From an uncultured Fibrobacter sp. (lineage in GTDB: Bacteria; Fibrobacterota; Fibrobacteria; Fibrobacterales; Fibrobacteraceae): a stretch of 64,000 nucleotides of DNA. The notes below the pieces were generated by a model. That model saw only the letters and a program-made list of their open reading frames with translations. It did no database searches and had not been told where the DNA came from. Of the stretch, positions 1 to 6,977 are shown one piece after another. The stretch lies in assembly GCF_900316465.1 (NCBI RefSeq), contig NZ_ONDD01000014.1:73173-137172 (forward strand). Reading direction: 5' to 3'. How positions within the stretch are numbered: the stretch's first letter is position 1; each line of letters opens with the position of its first letter. Made by a program: the position numbers and the translations under genes.

Positions 1-63
1 ACTCATGACCTATAATTTAGAAATTTTACAACGAGTCCGCTTATATTTTTTTATTATTGCTAC

Positions 64-1212
64 ATGCTTTGTCAGTGGCTTTATCATTTAACCAGCATTG
101 ATCTTTTCGACGGCCGTCTGTTCCGTGCAGGTACAGCCGCCATGCTTTCCATCATTTTAGTCATGTGCCTTATGCCTGTCTATATCCGCAAGCTCCAGAG
201 CCTTGACGCAACCAGTGACTTCGATAAAGACGGAAAATCCAAGTCTCCCCCGATCATGGGCGGCCTCCTCCTGGTAATTGTTGTTGAAATCGTGTCGCTC
301 CTGGTGTGCAAGATGAACGGCTACACCATTTCGACCCTGATCGTGCTAGCCGCATTCTCTGCCGTAGGCGCCATTGACGACATCGCGAAAGTCAAGGCCA
401 AGCGCCTGATTAAGCTCGGTAAGCTCAAGGCCGCCGACTACATGGACAAGGCCGATGGTATTTCCAGCAGTCTTCGTCTGTTCCTCTATTTCTTGTTTAG
501 CCTGGTCGTTGCCATTTTCTGCTATAAGTTCATTCCCGAACTCAAGGGCGACCTAACTATCCCCTTCTGCCCCATTAGCGTTTTCCAGATTCACCTGCCC
601 AACTGGATTTTCGTGGGCTTTATGACCTTTGTGATTGCCGCCTCGGCTAACGGTACGAACTTTACTGACGGTCTCGACAGCCTTGTTTCTGTACCCATTC
701 TTTCGAGCATGATTTTCGTAGGCCTCGTGGCTTACGTAAGCGGCAACTTTATCTTTAGCCAGTACCTGAGCGTTCCTTACCTGCCGGGCTGCGACGAACT
801 TTTCCCGCTCGCCATGTCCATTGCAGGCGCACTCCTCGCCTACTTGTGGTTCAACAGCCCTCCGGCCGAAATCTACATGGGCGACGCCGGTTCCGTGGGC
901 TTTGGTGCAGCCATTGGCATCATGTTCATTCTGGTGCAGGCAGGGCTCTTCCTCCCCATCGTTTGCATTATCATCATCGCCGAAGCTTGCTCCGTATTGC
1001 TCCAGATTAGCTGGTTCAAGTTCACCAAGAAGACCACCGGCGAAGGCAAGCGCATCTTCCTTTGCGCACCGCTCCACCACCACTACCAAAAGAAGTGGGA
1101 AGGACGCTTCCCGAGCAAGCCCCTGATGAATTCGAAGATCGTGTGGCGCATGCACCTCATCAGCATCTTCGCCCTCATCGTGAGTATGGTGATTTTCTTC
1201 GGTATCCGCTAA
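64..1212 (+). CDS. mraY: Phospho-N-acetylmuramoyl-pentapeptide-transferase
   Basis: This integral membrane enzyme transfers phospho-MurNAc-pentapeptide from UDP to undecaprenyl phosphate, giving lipid I in peptidoglycan synthesis. The sequence shows the family signatures in order: the SKSPPIMGG segment near residue 60, the Asp pair in AIDDIAK near residue 104, NGTNFTDGLD near residue 199, GDAGSVGFG near residue 276 and the APLHHHYQ histidine motif near residue 337. About ten hydrophobic segments are visible. At 382 residues it is slightly longer than the usual 360. The start fits the family N-terminus (xLTSIDLF). No clear Shine-Dalgarno sequence precedes it, and the first 63 bases hold only AT-rich sequence. 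A strong terminator follows, so it is the last gene of whatever mur/fts operon lies to the left. Confidence 0.95.
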   Translation: MLCQWLYHLTSIDLFDGRLFRAGTAAMLSIILVMCLMPVYIRKLQSLDATSDFDKDGKSKSPPIMGGLLLVIVVEIVSLLVCKMNGYTISTLIVLAAFSAVGAIDDIAKVKAKRLIKLGKLKAADYMDKADGISSSLRLFLYFLFSLVVAIFCYKFIPELKGDLTIPFCPISVFQIHLPNWIFVGFMTFVIAASANGTNFTDGLDSLVSVPILSSMIFVGLVAYVSGNFIFSQYLSVPYLPGCDELFPLAMSIAGALLAYLWFNSPPAEIYMGDAGSVGFGAAIGIMFILVQAGLFLPIVCIIIIAEACSVLLQISWFKFTKKTTGEGKRIFLCAPLHHHYQKKWEGRFPSKPLMNSKIVWRMHLISIFALIVSMVIFFGIR

Positions 1213-1234
1213 AATTGGCCATAAATGAATTTTT

Positions 1235-1265
1235 AAGGCATTCCTCCCAAGGAATGCCTTTTTTT
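1235..1265 (+). terminator. Rho-independent terminator after mraY
   Basis: A perfect 10-bp stem (aaggcattcc / ggaatgcctt, 1235-1244 with 1251-1260) and a 6-nt loop are followed by a run of seven T. It separates mraY from the pilin-like gene. Confidence 0.85.
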
Positions 1266-1398
1266 GACACTGATATAAAAACAAACTTTTTAAGTAACAT
1301 AAAAATAGGCTGCGATTTCGTAAATAAAAGTTTATATTACTAGTTACGATGGGGAAATCTCCATCAAAAAACATCAACAATTAAAGGGGAGCTGTCAT

Positions 1399-1938
1399 AT
1401 GAAAAAACAGGGTTTTACCCTTATTGAGCTGATGGTTGTCATTGTGATTATGGGCATTTTGGCAGCCGTTGCAGTTCCCAAGTTGTTTGGCATGATTGCC
1501 AAGGCAAAGGTCGCTGAAATTCCTCCAGCGGCAATGACCTATATCAAACTACAAGATGTTTATGCTCATGAACACCATGCCGTAGGCGGGTGGACCACGA
1601 TTGGTTATTTTGGTCCCGGTACCGAAATAAAAGGCTTTAGTGACGCTCAAGTAGCCACGAGCACAGCTCACTTCACCTACTGGAGTGTAATTGACCCTAA
1701 CGGAAAGTGGGATAATGTCGGAAGAAGCGAGACAAGAGCGTGGGTCGCCACCTCAAAAACGGCTTTGAACGATTGTCCTTCAGAACACCAATGGGGCGTG
1801 CAGGCCTGGATTGACAGTAAAGACAACCGCCTTGGCATTGAAACATGGCTCGATGACGAGGAACACTGCTTACCTTTGGCAGCAACATTCCTGTATCTCG
1901 GCAACGGCAAAATTTTTATTCCTGGTGGACCTAGTTAA
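1399..1938 (+). CDS. Type IV pilin/pseudopilin-like prepilin protein
   Basis: A 179-residue protein with a textbook class-III signal: a short basic leader (MKKQG), then FTLIELMVVIVIMGILAAVAVP. Prepilin peptidase would cleave after Gly5, leaving an N-methylated Phe and Glu5 of the mature protein. The hydrophobic helix is followed by a globular domain with a Cys pair near residues 122 and 155. Such proteins form type IV pili or type II secretion pseudopili. No pilus assembly gene lies nearby, so which system it serves is unknown. The start is set by an AAAGGGGAG Shine-Dalgarno sequence 7 nt upstream. It stands alone between a terminator and the next gene, 23 nt away, which has its own promoter. 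Confidence 0.85.
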   Translation: MKKQGFTLIELMVVIVIMGILAAVAVPKLFGMIAKAKVAEIPPAAMTYIKLQDVYAHEHHAVGGWTTIGYFGPGTEIKGFSDAQVATSTAHFTYWSVIDPNGKWDNVGRSETRAWVATSKTALNDCPSEHQWGVQAWIDSKDNRLGIETWLDDEEHCLPLAATFLYLGNGKIFIPGGPS

Positions 1939-1948
1939 TGCGCATTGC

Positions 1949-1954
1949 TATATT
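1949..1954 (+). promoter_or_regulatory. -10 element (TATATT) 7 nt before the pyrophosphorylase start
   Basis: TATATT ends 7 nt before the ATG at 1962, so transcription would begin at or next to the start codon. A weak -35 (TGGACC, 1927-1932) sits 16 bp upstream. No Shine-Dalgarno sequence is present. The same arrangement is found at other genes of this window. Confidence 0.5.
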
Positions 1955-1961
1955 GTAGCGC

Positions 1962-3302
1962 ATGAGCAACATCATCGAAACTTTGAATGCGGCGGGTCAG
2001 CAAGAGCTGGTCGCCAAGCTTGAATCTTTGAGCGGCGATGCCCGCAAGAATTTGGAACGCGACATTGCCACCCAGGATTGGGAAGAGCTAAAATCCCTTT
2101 ATACCGAAAAATCCAACGCATCGCTTGACGACAACGTGTCGGGCGACTTGAAGCCGATGCCATTCAAGATCGCAACTGACGACTTGCGTTACGACTTCTG
2201 GAAAGAAACCGGTGAAATTTTGTTGGGTAAGGGCCAGGTGGCCGCATTCCTGGTGGCAGGTGGTCAAGGTTCCCGCCTCGGTTTCGATGGTCCGAAGGGC
2301 ATGTTCGATATCGGCCTCCCGAGCCACAAGAGTTTGTTCCAGCTGCAGGCAGAACGCTTGCAGAACTTGGCAGCCCAAGTAGGCCATGCAATTCCGTGGT
2401 GCATTATGACAAGCCCGCTGAATCACGAGGCTACGGTCAACTTCTTTACCGAGCACAACTTTTTCGGATACGCCCGCGAAAACATCCGATTCTTTGAGCA
2501 AGGCACGATTTGCGCGCTTGACCCGAACGGGAAAGCCGTCGTTGACGAAAACAATCGTTTGGCCTTGGTGCCCGATGGCAATGGCGGGTGCTTCAGAGCA
2601 CTCGCCCAGAGCGGCACTCTCGCCTGGTTGATTGAAAAAGGCGTTCGCTACGTATTCCTTTACAGCGTCGACAACGCGCTTTGCCGCATTTGCGATCCGG
2701 CTTTTGTCGGCGCCCTTGCAAGCGAAGGCCGCAGCATGTCCGCATCCAAGGTGGTGCACAAGGCCGGCCCGAACGAAAAGGTAGGCATTTTCGCCTTGCA
2801 GAACAACAAGCCCGGCGTAGTCGAATACAGCGACTTGCCCGAGAACTACCGCGACATGACGAATGCCGACGGAAGCCTTACCTTTGACGGCGGAAACATC
2901 GCTATTCACTTGTTCAAAACCGAGGGCCTCCGCAAGTTGCAGACGAGCAAGCTCCCGTGGCACACCGCCCGCAAGACCGTTTGCGGTATCGAAAAGTGCT
3001 GGAAGTTCGAACAGTTCCTGTTCGACGCATTCCCGCAGCTTGGCACGATGATGCCGTTCGGCGTGGTGCGCGAAGAGGAATTCAGCCCAGTGAAAAATGC
3101 CGAAGGAAACGACAGCCCGAAAACCGCCCGCGAAATGATTGGCAGACTCCACCGCGAATGGCTACGCAAGGCTCATGTCGAAGTGAAGCCGGGCAAGCTT
3201 TACGAAGTGTCGCCTACGCTGAGCTATGCCGGCGAAGGGCTTAGCCGCCGCGTATTCGAACGAGAACTCGGAAGAAATATTTTAGAATTTGACGAAGAGT
3301 AA
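1962..3302 (+). CDS. UDP-N-acetylglucosamine/UDP-sugar pyrophosphorylase, eukaryote-type (UAP1-like)
   Basis: A 446-residue nucleotidyltransferase of the UDPGP family that joins a sugar 1-phosphate and UTP to give UDP-sugar. The N-terminal helical part is followed by the glycine-rich nucleotide loop FLVAGGQGSRLGFDGPKG near residue 90, IMTSPLNH near 146, EQGTICALD near 179, PDGNGG near 205 and a C-terminal part. These match the eukaryotic AGX1/UAP1 pattern rather than the bacterial GlmU or GalU types, so UDP-GlcNAc synthesis is the likeliest reaction; UTP-glucose-1-phosphate activity is the alternative. It overlaps the following acyltransferase gene by 14 nt, which suggests translational coupling and a joint role in envelope precursor supply. 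Confidence 0.8.
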   Translation: MSNIIETLNAAGQQELVAKLESLSGDARKNLERDIATQDWEELKSLYTEKSNASLDDNVSGDLKPMPFKIATDDLRYDFWKETGEILLGKGQVAAFLVAGGQGSRLGFDGPKGMFDIGLPSHKSLFQLQAERLQNLAAQVGHAIPWCIMTSPLNHEATVNFFTEHNFFGYARENIRFFEQGTICALDPNGKAVVDENNRLALVPDGNGGCFRALAQSGTLAWLIEKGVRYVFLYSVDNALCRICDPAFVGALASEGRSMSASKVVHKAGPNEKVGIFALQNNKPGVVEYSDLPENYRDMTNADGSLTFDGGNIAIHLFKTEGLRKLQTSKLPWHTARKTVCGIEKCWKFEQFLFDAFPQLGTMMPFGVVREEEFSPVKNAEGNDSPKTAREMIGRLHREWLRKAHVEVKPGKLYEVSPTLSYAGEGLSRRVFERELGRNILEFDEE

Positions 3303-4119
3303 GACATACAAGATTCTTGTTCATAGTTTGCTTCGAGTGCCGGATGTTTTCTATTCGGCACTTTTTGCGGTTGCGTTTCCAGTCTACAAGGCATTGCATA
3401 CCAAGCGCGCTTACGGGCGCACGGTAAAGCACCTCGAAAACGCGAAGGCCTACTTAAAGACCAGTATTCTAGCGCGCGATGTATTCAAGGGAATCTTTTG
3501 GAATGCGCTCGATTCATATCGCGGACTCGCCCGCTTTAAAAGCGTCGAGAATCGAATCGTCTACGAGAACGAAGAAATCATCCGCGAGGCGGTAAAGCTT
3601 GGTCCAGTAGCCGGCATCAGCATTCACCAAGGCGCATTCGAGCTTTTGCACCGCGCCCTGTGCCGTTACAGCGAACACGTGCACCTGATTACCGATTCCG
3701 TGGGCGACCAGGCATTCCGCGAAGTGCTCAAGGAACTCCGCAGCGACCCGCACCTGACCGAATACCACCCCGAAGAAACCGGCAAGCTGATCCGCGACCT
3801 GTTCAAGACCAAGGGGATTCTTGCGATGGTATTCGACCAAGGAAAGAATACCAAAGGCAACGAAGTCCAACTTTTCGGGCAAGCGAGCACGCTCTACTTA
3901 CGTCTCCCGCAAAAAGTGAACCAGATGGGAGCATCCGTCGTCACGTTCCGCACGTGGACCAACGCAAAGCGGCAAATCGTCATCCGTTTCGAAAGCGCCT
4001 ATCCGCCCAAAACCGAGCCCGAAAAGCTCGTCGCGGGAATAGCAAAGGAAACTGAAACGTGGATATCAGAACACCCTGAACAGTGGAGCTGGAATTACCA
4101 CGGAAACTTTAGGGTCTAG
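3289..4119 (+). CDS. Lipid A biosynthesis (LpxL/HtrB-family) acyltransferase
   Basis: A 276-residue member of the lysophospholipid acyltransferase superfamily, HtrB/LpxL branch, which adds secondary acyl chains to lipid A at the inner membrane. The catalytic H-x4-E motif is visible as HQGAFE near residue 109, and the family C-terminal signature EQWSWNYHGNF is intact. The N-terminus has one hydrophobic anchor (residues 14-32). The protein is a little shorter than E. coli LpxL (306). It starts inside the end of the pyrophosphorylase gene. Its stop codon shares the palindrome CTAG (4116-4119) with the stop of the convergent lipoprotein gene, so no space is left for a terminator. The acyl specificity cannot be read from sequence. 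Confidence 0.82.
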   Translation: MTKSKTYKILVHSLLRVPDVFYSALFAVAFPVYKALHTKRAYGRTVKHLENAKAYLKTSILARDVFKGIFWNALDSYRGLARFKSVENRIVYENEEIIREAVKLGPVAGISIHQGAFELLHRALCRYSEHVHLITDSVGDQAFREVLKELRSDPHLTEYHPEETGKLIRDLFKTKGILAMVFDQGKNTKGNEVQLFGQASTLYLRLPQKVNQMGASVVTFRTWTNAKRQIVIRFESAYPPKTEPEKLVAGIAKETETWISEHPEQWSWNYHGNFRV

Positions 4120-4949
4120 CCACCCAGCAGCGTATCCTTGATGCGTTGGAAAGTCGATTCTTCTTCGCCGCTACGCACCATGATCACAATTTTTGACGTG
4201 GCATAGTGATCCGTAAAGTTAATGATCTGGCTGCGTTCTTCGGTCACCGACAAGGCGGCAAGTCCGAGGTCAGCAGCCCCGGCACGAACAGAATCTATAA
4301 TATCATCAAAATCCATATCGATGATTTCGAGATTGCGCCCCAGGTAATTGGCCACATAGCGGGCGATTTCAATATCGATACCCACGATTCCGCGTTTTTT
4401 GCAACGGAATTCAAACGGCGGGAATTCGGCATTGGTCGCCACCCTGAGAACTGGGCCGACAGCGGAATCTTGGGAAACATGGTATTTGGTCTGCCCCCCA
4501 ATATAACTGTCGAAAATGGAATCGTAAACGCCCATGGCGCGCATCTGGATTAAAGCAATATTCACAGAATCCAACAGGCCCATATTTTCTTTTGCAACAA
4601 TGCCTGCATACGATTCTTCTTTGAAGGTTTCGTTCAAGATTCGCAGCGAGGGATTTTTGCGGGCGAAAACCTTGGCGGGAGCATCGTCACTGAGCACGGC
4701 ATCAATTTTGCCTTGGAGCAAGGCGTCAACAGTCTCGGCGAGAGTCGGGAATTTTTCAATCTGGAATTTAACGGAATCGCCACCAAATTCTGAGGCATAA
4801 ATTTCGGCGGTAGTGCCCTCGATTACCCCAACCTTCTTGTTTCCGAGATCGTTAATCGAGAAAACCTCGTTTTTGGGAATATCAGTCTTAGTACAGCCCG
4901 TAAAGGCTATAAACGCAAAAAGCGCTGATAAGACCCACAAACGACGCAT
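4116..4949 (-). CDS. Solute-binding lipoprotein (SBP_bac_3-like) with swapped lobe order
   Basis: A 277-residue lipoprotein: signal peptide with lipobox FTGC, Cys19 being the lipid attachment site. It is clearly related to amino-acid-binding proteins of the SBP_bac_3 family, but the halves are in reverse order. Residues 31-150 resemble the usual second half (INDLGNKKVGVIEGTT, then DAVLSDDAPA and GVYDSIFDSYI). Residues 168-260 resemble the usual first half (LRVATNAEFPPFEF, MDFDDIIDSV, LSVTEERSQIINFTDHY). The residues expected to grip an amino-acid ligand in the first lobe look kept. No ABC permease or ATPase gene is adjacent, so it may act in sensing or with a distant transporter. A GAGG motif upstream supports the start. 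Confidence 0.75.
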   Translation of the reverse strand: MRRLWVLSALFAFIAFTGCTKTDIPKNEVFSINDLGNKKVGVIEGTTAEIYASEFGGDSVKFQIEKFPTLAETVDALLQGKIDAVLSDDAPAKVFARKNPSLRILNETFKEESYAGIVAKENMGLLDSVNIALIQMRAMGVYDSIFDSYIGGQTKYHVSQDSAVGPVLRVATNAEFPPFEFRCKKRGIVGIDIEIARYVANYLGRNLEIIDMDFDDIIDSVRAGAADLGLAALSVTEERSQIINFTDHYATSKIVIMVRSGEEESTFQRIKDTLLGG

Positions 4950-5105
4950 TGTTACGAAAACCTCAACTTTTTATTACAATATAAGAAAAAAGAGTCCAAA
5001 ATCAATGCAAAAAATTGTAATAATTACGGATCAGAAGGCAAAAAAGGATTCAATATCGGCAATTTCGACAAAAAAATCTATTTTTTACCGCAAAAAGAGA
5101 GAATC

Positions 5106-5573
5106 ATGGCGCTAAACGAAGAAGAAGAATTCCAACTGAAGTGGATTAACAACCACCATATGGAAGACAAAGACGCGCAGATGCAGATGGAGGCCGAAGC
5201 GGCCGCCGTACGCCCGACGCGTGCCCCGCGTGGGCGTAAAATGCGCCGCAACCCCAGCGCCTGGGAATTGCCCGTGCCCGAAGACGAAATTGACCTGCAC
5301 GGCATGACCTCGGATGAGGCCGCAGAAGCCGTGGAGCGGCGCATCGATGACCTAATGATCGCAGGCCTCAAGATCCTCAGGGTCATCCACGGCGGCGGAA
5401 ACCCCAGCTACGGCAACGTCAAACGCATCATCGACCGCAAGGTACGTTCCGAATGGAGCAACCGCATCCAACTGTACAAAGTCGAGCCCGACAACGCTGG
5501 TTCGAGCATCATGATCCTCGGAAAACCGCGCCCCGCCCCGACAAAAGCCCCCAGAAAGCCCGCCAAGAAATAA
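5106..5573 (+). CDS. Smr domain protein
   Basis: A 155-residue protein with an Smr (small MutS-related) domain at residues about 58-140. It begins IDLHGMTSDEAAEAVE and has the core HGGGNPSYGNVKR where most family members have HGKGxG; it ends with a GSSIMIL strand. Free-standing Smr proteins are nucleases that act on DNA or RNA, some on stalled ribosome complexes. The first 55 residues are charged and probably disordered, and the C-terminal tail is Lys/Pro/Ala-rich. The kept LDxHG motif argues for a folded domain; the changed loop makes catalytic activity uncertain. It has its own transcription unit just upstream of tRNA-Pro. Confidence 0.8.
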   Translation: MALNEEEEFQLKWINNHHMEDKDAQMQMEAEAAAVRPTRAPRGRKMRRNPSAWELPVPEDEIDLHGMTSDEAAEAVERRIDDLMIAGLKILRVIHGGGNPSYGNVKRIIDRKVRSEWSNRIQLYKVEPDNAGSSIMILGKPRPAPTKAPRKPAKK

Positions 5574-5651
5574 AAATTTGATTTTTTTCATTTTTTTGGA
5601 CCTTTCCCCTTTAAATTCTTTCCATTTTTTTCTATTATTGGACCACCGAAC

Positions 5652-5725
5652 CGGAATATAGCTCAGCCTGGTAGAGCGCTTGCTTCGGGAGCAAGAGGTC
5701 GTGAGTTCGAATCTCGCTATTCCGA
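5652..5725 (+). tRNA. tRNA-Pro (anticodon CGG)
   Basis: A complete 74-nt cloverleaf can be drawn: acceptor CGGAATA/TATTCCG, D stem GCTC/GAGC, anticodon stem CTTGC/GCAAG with loop TTCGGGA (anticodon CGG), variable AGGTC, T stem GTGAG/CTCGC with loop TTCGAAT, discriminator A. CCA is not encoded. Pieces of its T arm and acceptor 3' strand recur twice downstream. Confidence 0.95.
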
Positions 5726-5733
5726 TAAAAAGA

Positions 5734-5763
5734 AAAACCACCCTTCTGGGTGGTTTTCTTTTT
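5734..5763 (+). terminator. Terminator of tRNA-Pro
   Basis: A 10-bp stem aaaaccaccc/gggtggtttt with loop TTCT, followed by a T-rich tract (5754-5763). It begins 9 nt after the tRNA. Confidence 0.85.
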
Positions 5764-5768
5764 ATTCC

Positions 5769-5986
5769 CGGAAATAGCGAGGTCAAGAACGAGCGACGCA
5801 GTCGTGAGTTCGAAAAGCGAGCGAGGCGAGCGTCGCGACAGACCGCTCGCGGGCTGTCATGACCGAGCCGATGCCGCGGACGCCGAAGGCGTCAATCTCG
5901 CCAAGTCCGATTTTGGCGCAAGCCAAAACCCGGAGGGCAAAGCCTGAAACGAAGTGAAGGCTTTGTCTAATCTCGCTATTCCGATA
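5769..5986 (+). repeat. tRNA-Pro 3'-end-derived repeat unit, copy A
   Basis: This unit is bounded by a rough inverted copy of the tRNA 3' end (cggaaatagcgag, 5769-5781) and a direct copy (aatctcgctattccgata, 5969-5986). Inside are a copy of the T-arm 5' half (gtcgtgagttcga, 5801-5813) preceded by aagaacgagcgacgc, then about 155 nt of short GC-rich hairpins, several with GAA loops, for example gacgcc-gaa-ggcgtc (5879-5893) followed by aatctcgc. The T-loop of the tRNA is thus interrupted at TTCGA/AT. No coding capacity is convincing. Confidence 0.7.
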
Positions 5987-6024
5987 AGACAAAAAGACAC
6001 CTTCTAGGGTGTCTTTTTTGTCTT
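5986..6024 (+). terminator. Second terminator-like hairpin, following repeat copy A
   Basis: A long stem (aagac, A-run, gacacc paired with ggtgtc, T-run, gtctt) with a short ttctag loop. Like the terminator of tRNA-Pro, it follows directly on ctcgctattccgata and has a TTCT-type loop, as if tRNA 3' end plus terminator had been duplicated together. Confidence 0.65.
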
Positions 6025-6025
6025 A

Positions 6026-6217
6026 TATGGATTTGGCGGGATTGAGAACGAGCGACGAAGTCGTGAGTTCGATTACGCTCTTAGTGAACGAAGTGAAACG
6101 TAGAGCGGAAGCCTTGACCTGCAACAACGTTGCAGGCAAGCCCGAAGGGCGAAACGGGAATAACAAGACCGTTTCGGCAATCTCGCTATTCCGATACGCC
6201 GAAGGCGTCAATCTCGC
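6026..6217 (+). repeat. tRNA-Pro 3'-end-derived repeat unit, copy B
   Basis: A second unit with the same plan. It has a degenerate inverted end at 6026-6043, a 29-nt segment at 6044-6072 (gagaacgagcgacg then aagtcgtgagttcga) that differs from copy A at only two positions, about 106 nt of hairpins, then aatctcgctattccgata (6179-6196). It continues directly into a copy of the hairpin acgccgaaggcgt followed by caatctcgc (6196-6217), identical over 22 nt to 5880-5901 in copy A. No terminator follows this copy. Confidence 0.7.
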
Positions 6218-6366
6218 GTTCCCCCCACCATTCAAAAATTCCCACGATCTTGCAATCAACCTTTTGCACGCACCAGTCATTTCCTGATTTATCTTTTAAA
6301 TTCATTCAAGGAAATGCAAAAAACATGACAAAAACGCCATTTTTATAACATTTACACCACAGACAC

Positions 6367-6395
6367 TTTACAAACGCAACTAATTGTTGTATATT
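6367..6395 (+). promoter_or_regulatory. Toxin-antitoxin promoter with overlapping operator
   Basis: A good sigma-70 promoter: TTTACA (6367-6372), 17-bp spacer, TATATT (6390-6395). The spacer holds the near-palindrome CAAC-TAATT-GTTG (6377-6389), a natural site for the ribbon-helix-helix antitoxin to shut off its own operon. The -10 lies 7 nt before the start codon. Confidence 0.6.
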
Positions 6396-6402
6396 TAGAG
6401 GT

Positions 6403-6678
6403 ATGAGTACCGTGGTAACAAACATACGAATCGACAAAGAGCTCAAGGCTCAGGCAACCGAACTATTCAACGACTTGGGCTTGACGCTTTCCCAAGCGTT
6501 TACGGTTTTCCTGAAGCAAGCCATTCTGCACCACGGCCTGCCTTTTGCCGTTACAAGACCTCCGTCCAAAGAACTCCTCGAAGCCATCAAGGAAGGCGAA
6601 GAACTCGCCCACGATCCTAATGCAAAAACTTATGCTTCGTTCGATGAACTGCTTGAGGAACTGGACATAAAAAAATGA
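6403..6678 (+). CDS. dinJ: Type II antitoxin, RelB/DinJ family
   Basis: A 91-residue antitoxin. The N-terminal ribbon-helix-helix (TNIRIDKELKAQATELFNDLGLTLSQAFTVFLKQ, about residues 6-39) binds operator DNA as a dimer. The C-terminal half, rich in Glu and Asp, wraps the toxin. The sequence closely follows the DinJ pattern. Its stop codon overlaps the toxin ATG (ATGA, 6675-6678), the usual coupling that makes antitoxin first. Translation may start on a leaderless mRNA, since the -10 element ends 7 nt before the ATG and the only Shine-Dalgarno-like bases (GAGG) lie one base from it. Confidence 0.92.
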   Translation: MSTVVTNIRIDKELKAQATELFNDLGLTLSQAFTVFLKQAILHHGLPFAVTRPPSKELLEAIKEGEELAHDPNAKTYASFDELLEELDIKK

Positions 6679-6977
6679 GTTCTAAAGACGGATTCAAGTA
6701 TAATTTACGGATTACAAGCCGCTTCAAGAAGCACCTTAAACAAATTGCCAAAAGAAACATAGACAACGTCACAAAGATTAGCAATGTTGTCAATTCTCTA
6801 CAAAAAGGGGAAACTCTTGAAGCACGATTTAAGGACCATGCTTTAGTTGGAAATTGGACCGGTCACAGGGAATGCCACATTCTTCCCGATCTTTTGTTAA
6901 TCTACAAAATCGAAGAAAACATTCTTATTCTAGAACTTGTAGACACCGGCTCTCACGCCGATTTATTCGGGAAATAA
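6675..6977 (+). CDS. yafQ: Type II toxin, YafQ/RelE-family mRNA interferase
   Basis: A 100-residue ribosome-dependent mRNA endonuclease of the RelE superfamily, YafQ branch. The sequence keeps the YafQ features: GHRECHILPDLLLIYKI in the middle (residues about 60-76) and the C-terminal GSHADLFGK, whose histidine corresponds to the catalytic His87 of E. coli YafQ. It should cleave translated mRNA when antitoxin is degraded. It is paired and translationally coupled with the preceding antitoxin. The stop codon abuts the end of the convergent FISUMP gene with no terminator between them. Confidence 0.92.
   Translation: MSSKDGFKYNLRITSRFKKHLKQIAKRNIDNVTKISNVVNSLQKGETLEARFKDHALVGNWTGHRECHILPDLLLIYKIEENILILELVDTGSHADLFGK

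Noticed and set aside
2088..3152. A 354-residue open frame opposite the pyrophosphorylase
   Set aside because: Shadow frame with no motif and no start signal.
5769..6217. One or two additional tRNA genes after tRNA-Pro
   Set aside because: Only the T-arm and acceptor 3' strand are present, interrupted in the T loop; no D arm or anticodon arm can be drawn.
5769..6217. CRISPR array
   Set aside because: Repeats are few, unequal in spacing and internally palindromic in different ways; no cas genes in the window.
5750..6348. Several short open frames across the repeat array
   Set aside because: They merely read through GC-rich hairpins; none has a start signal or plausible composition.
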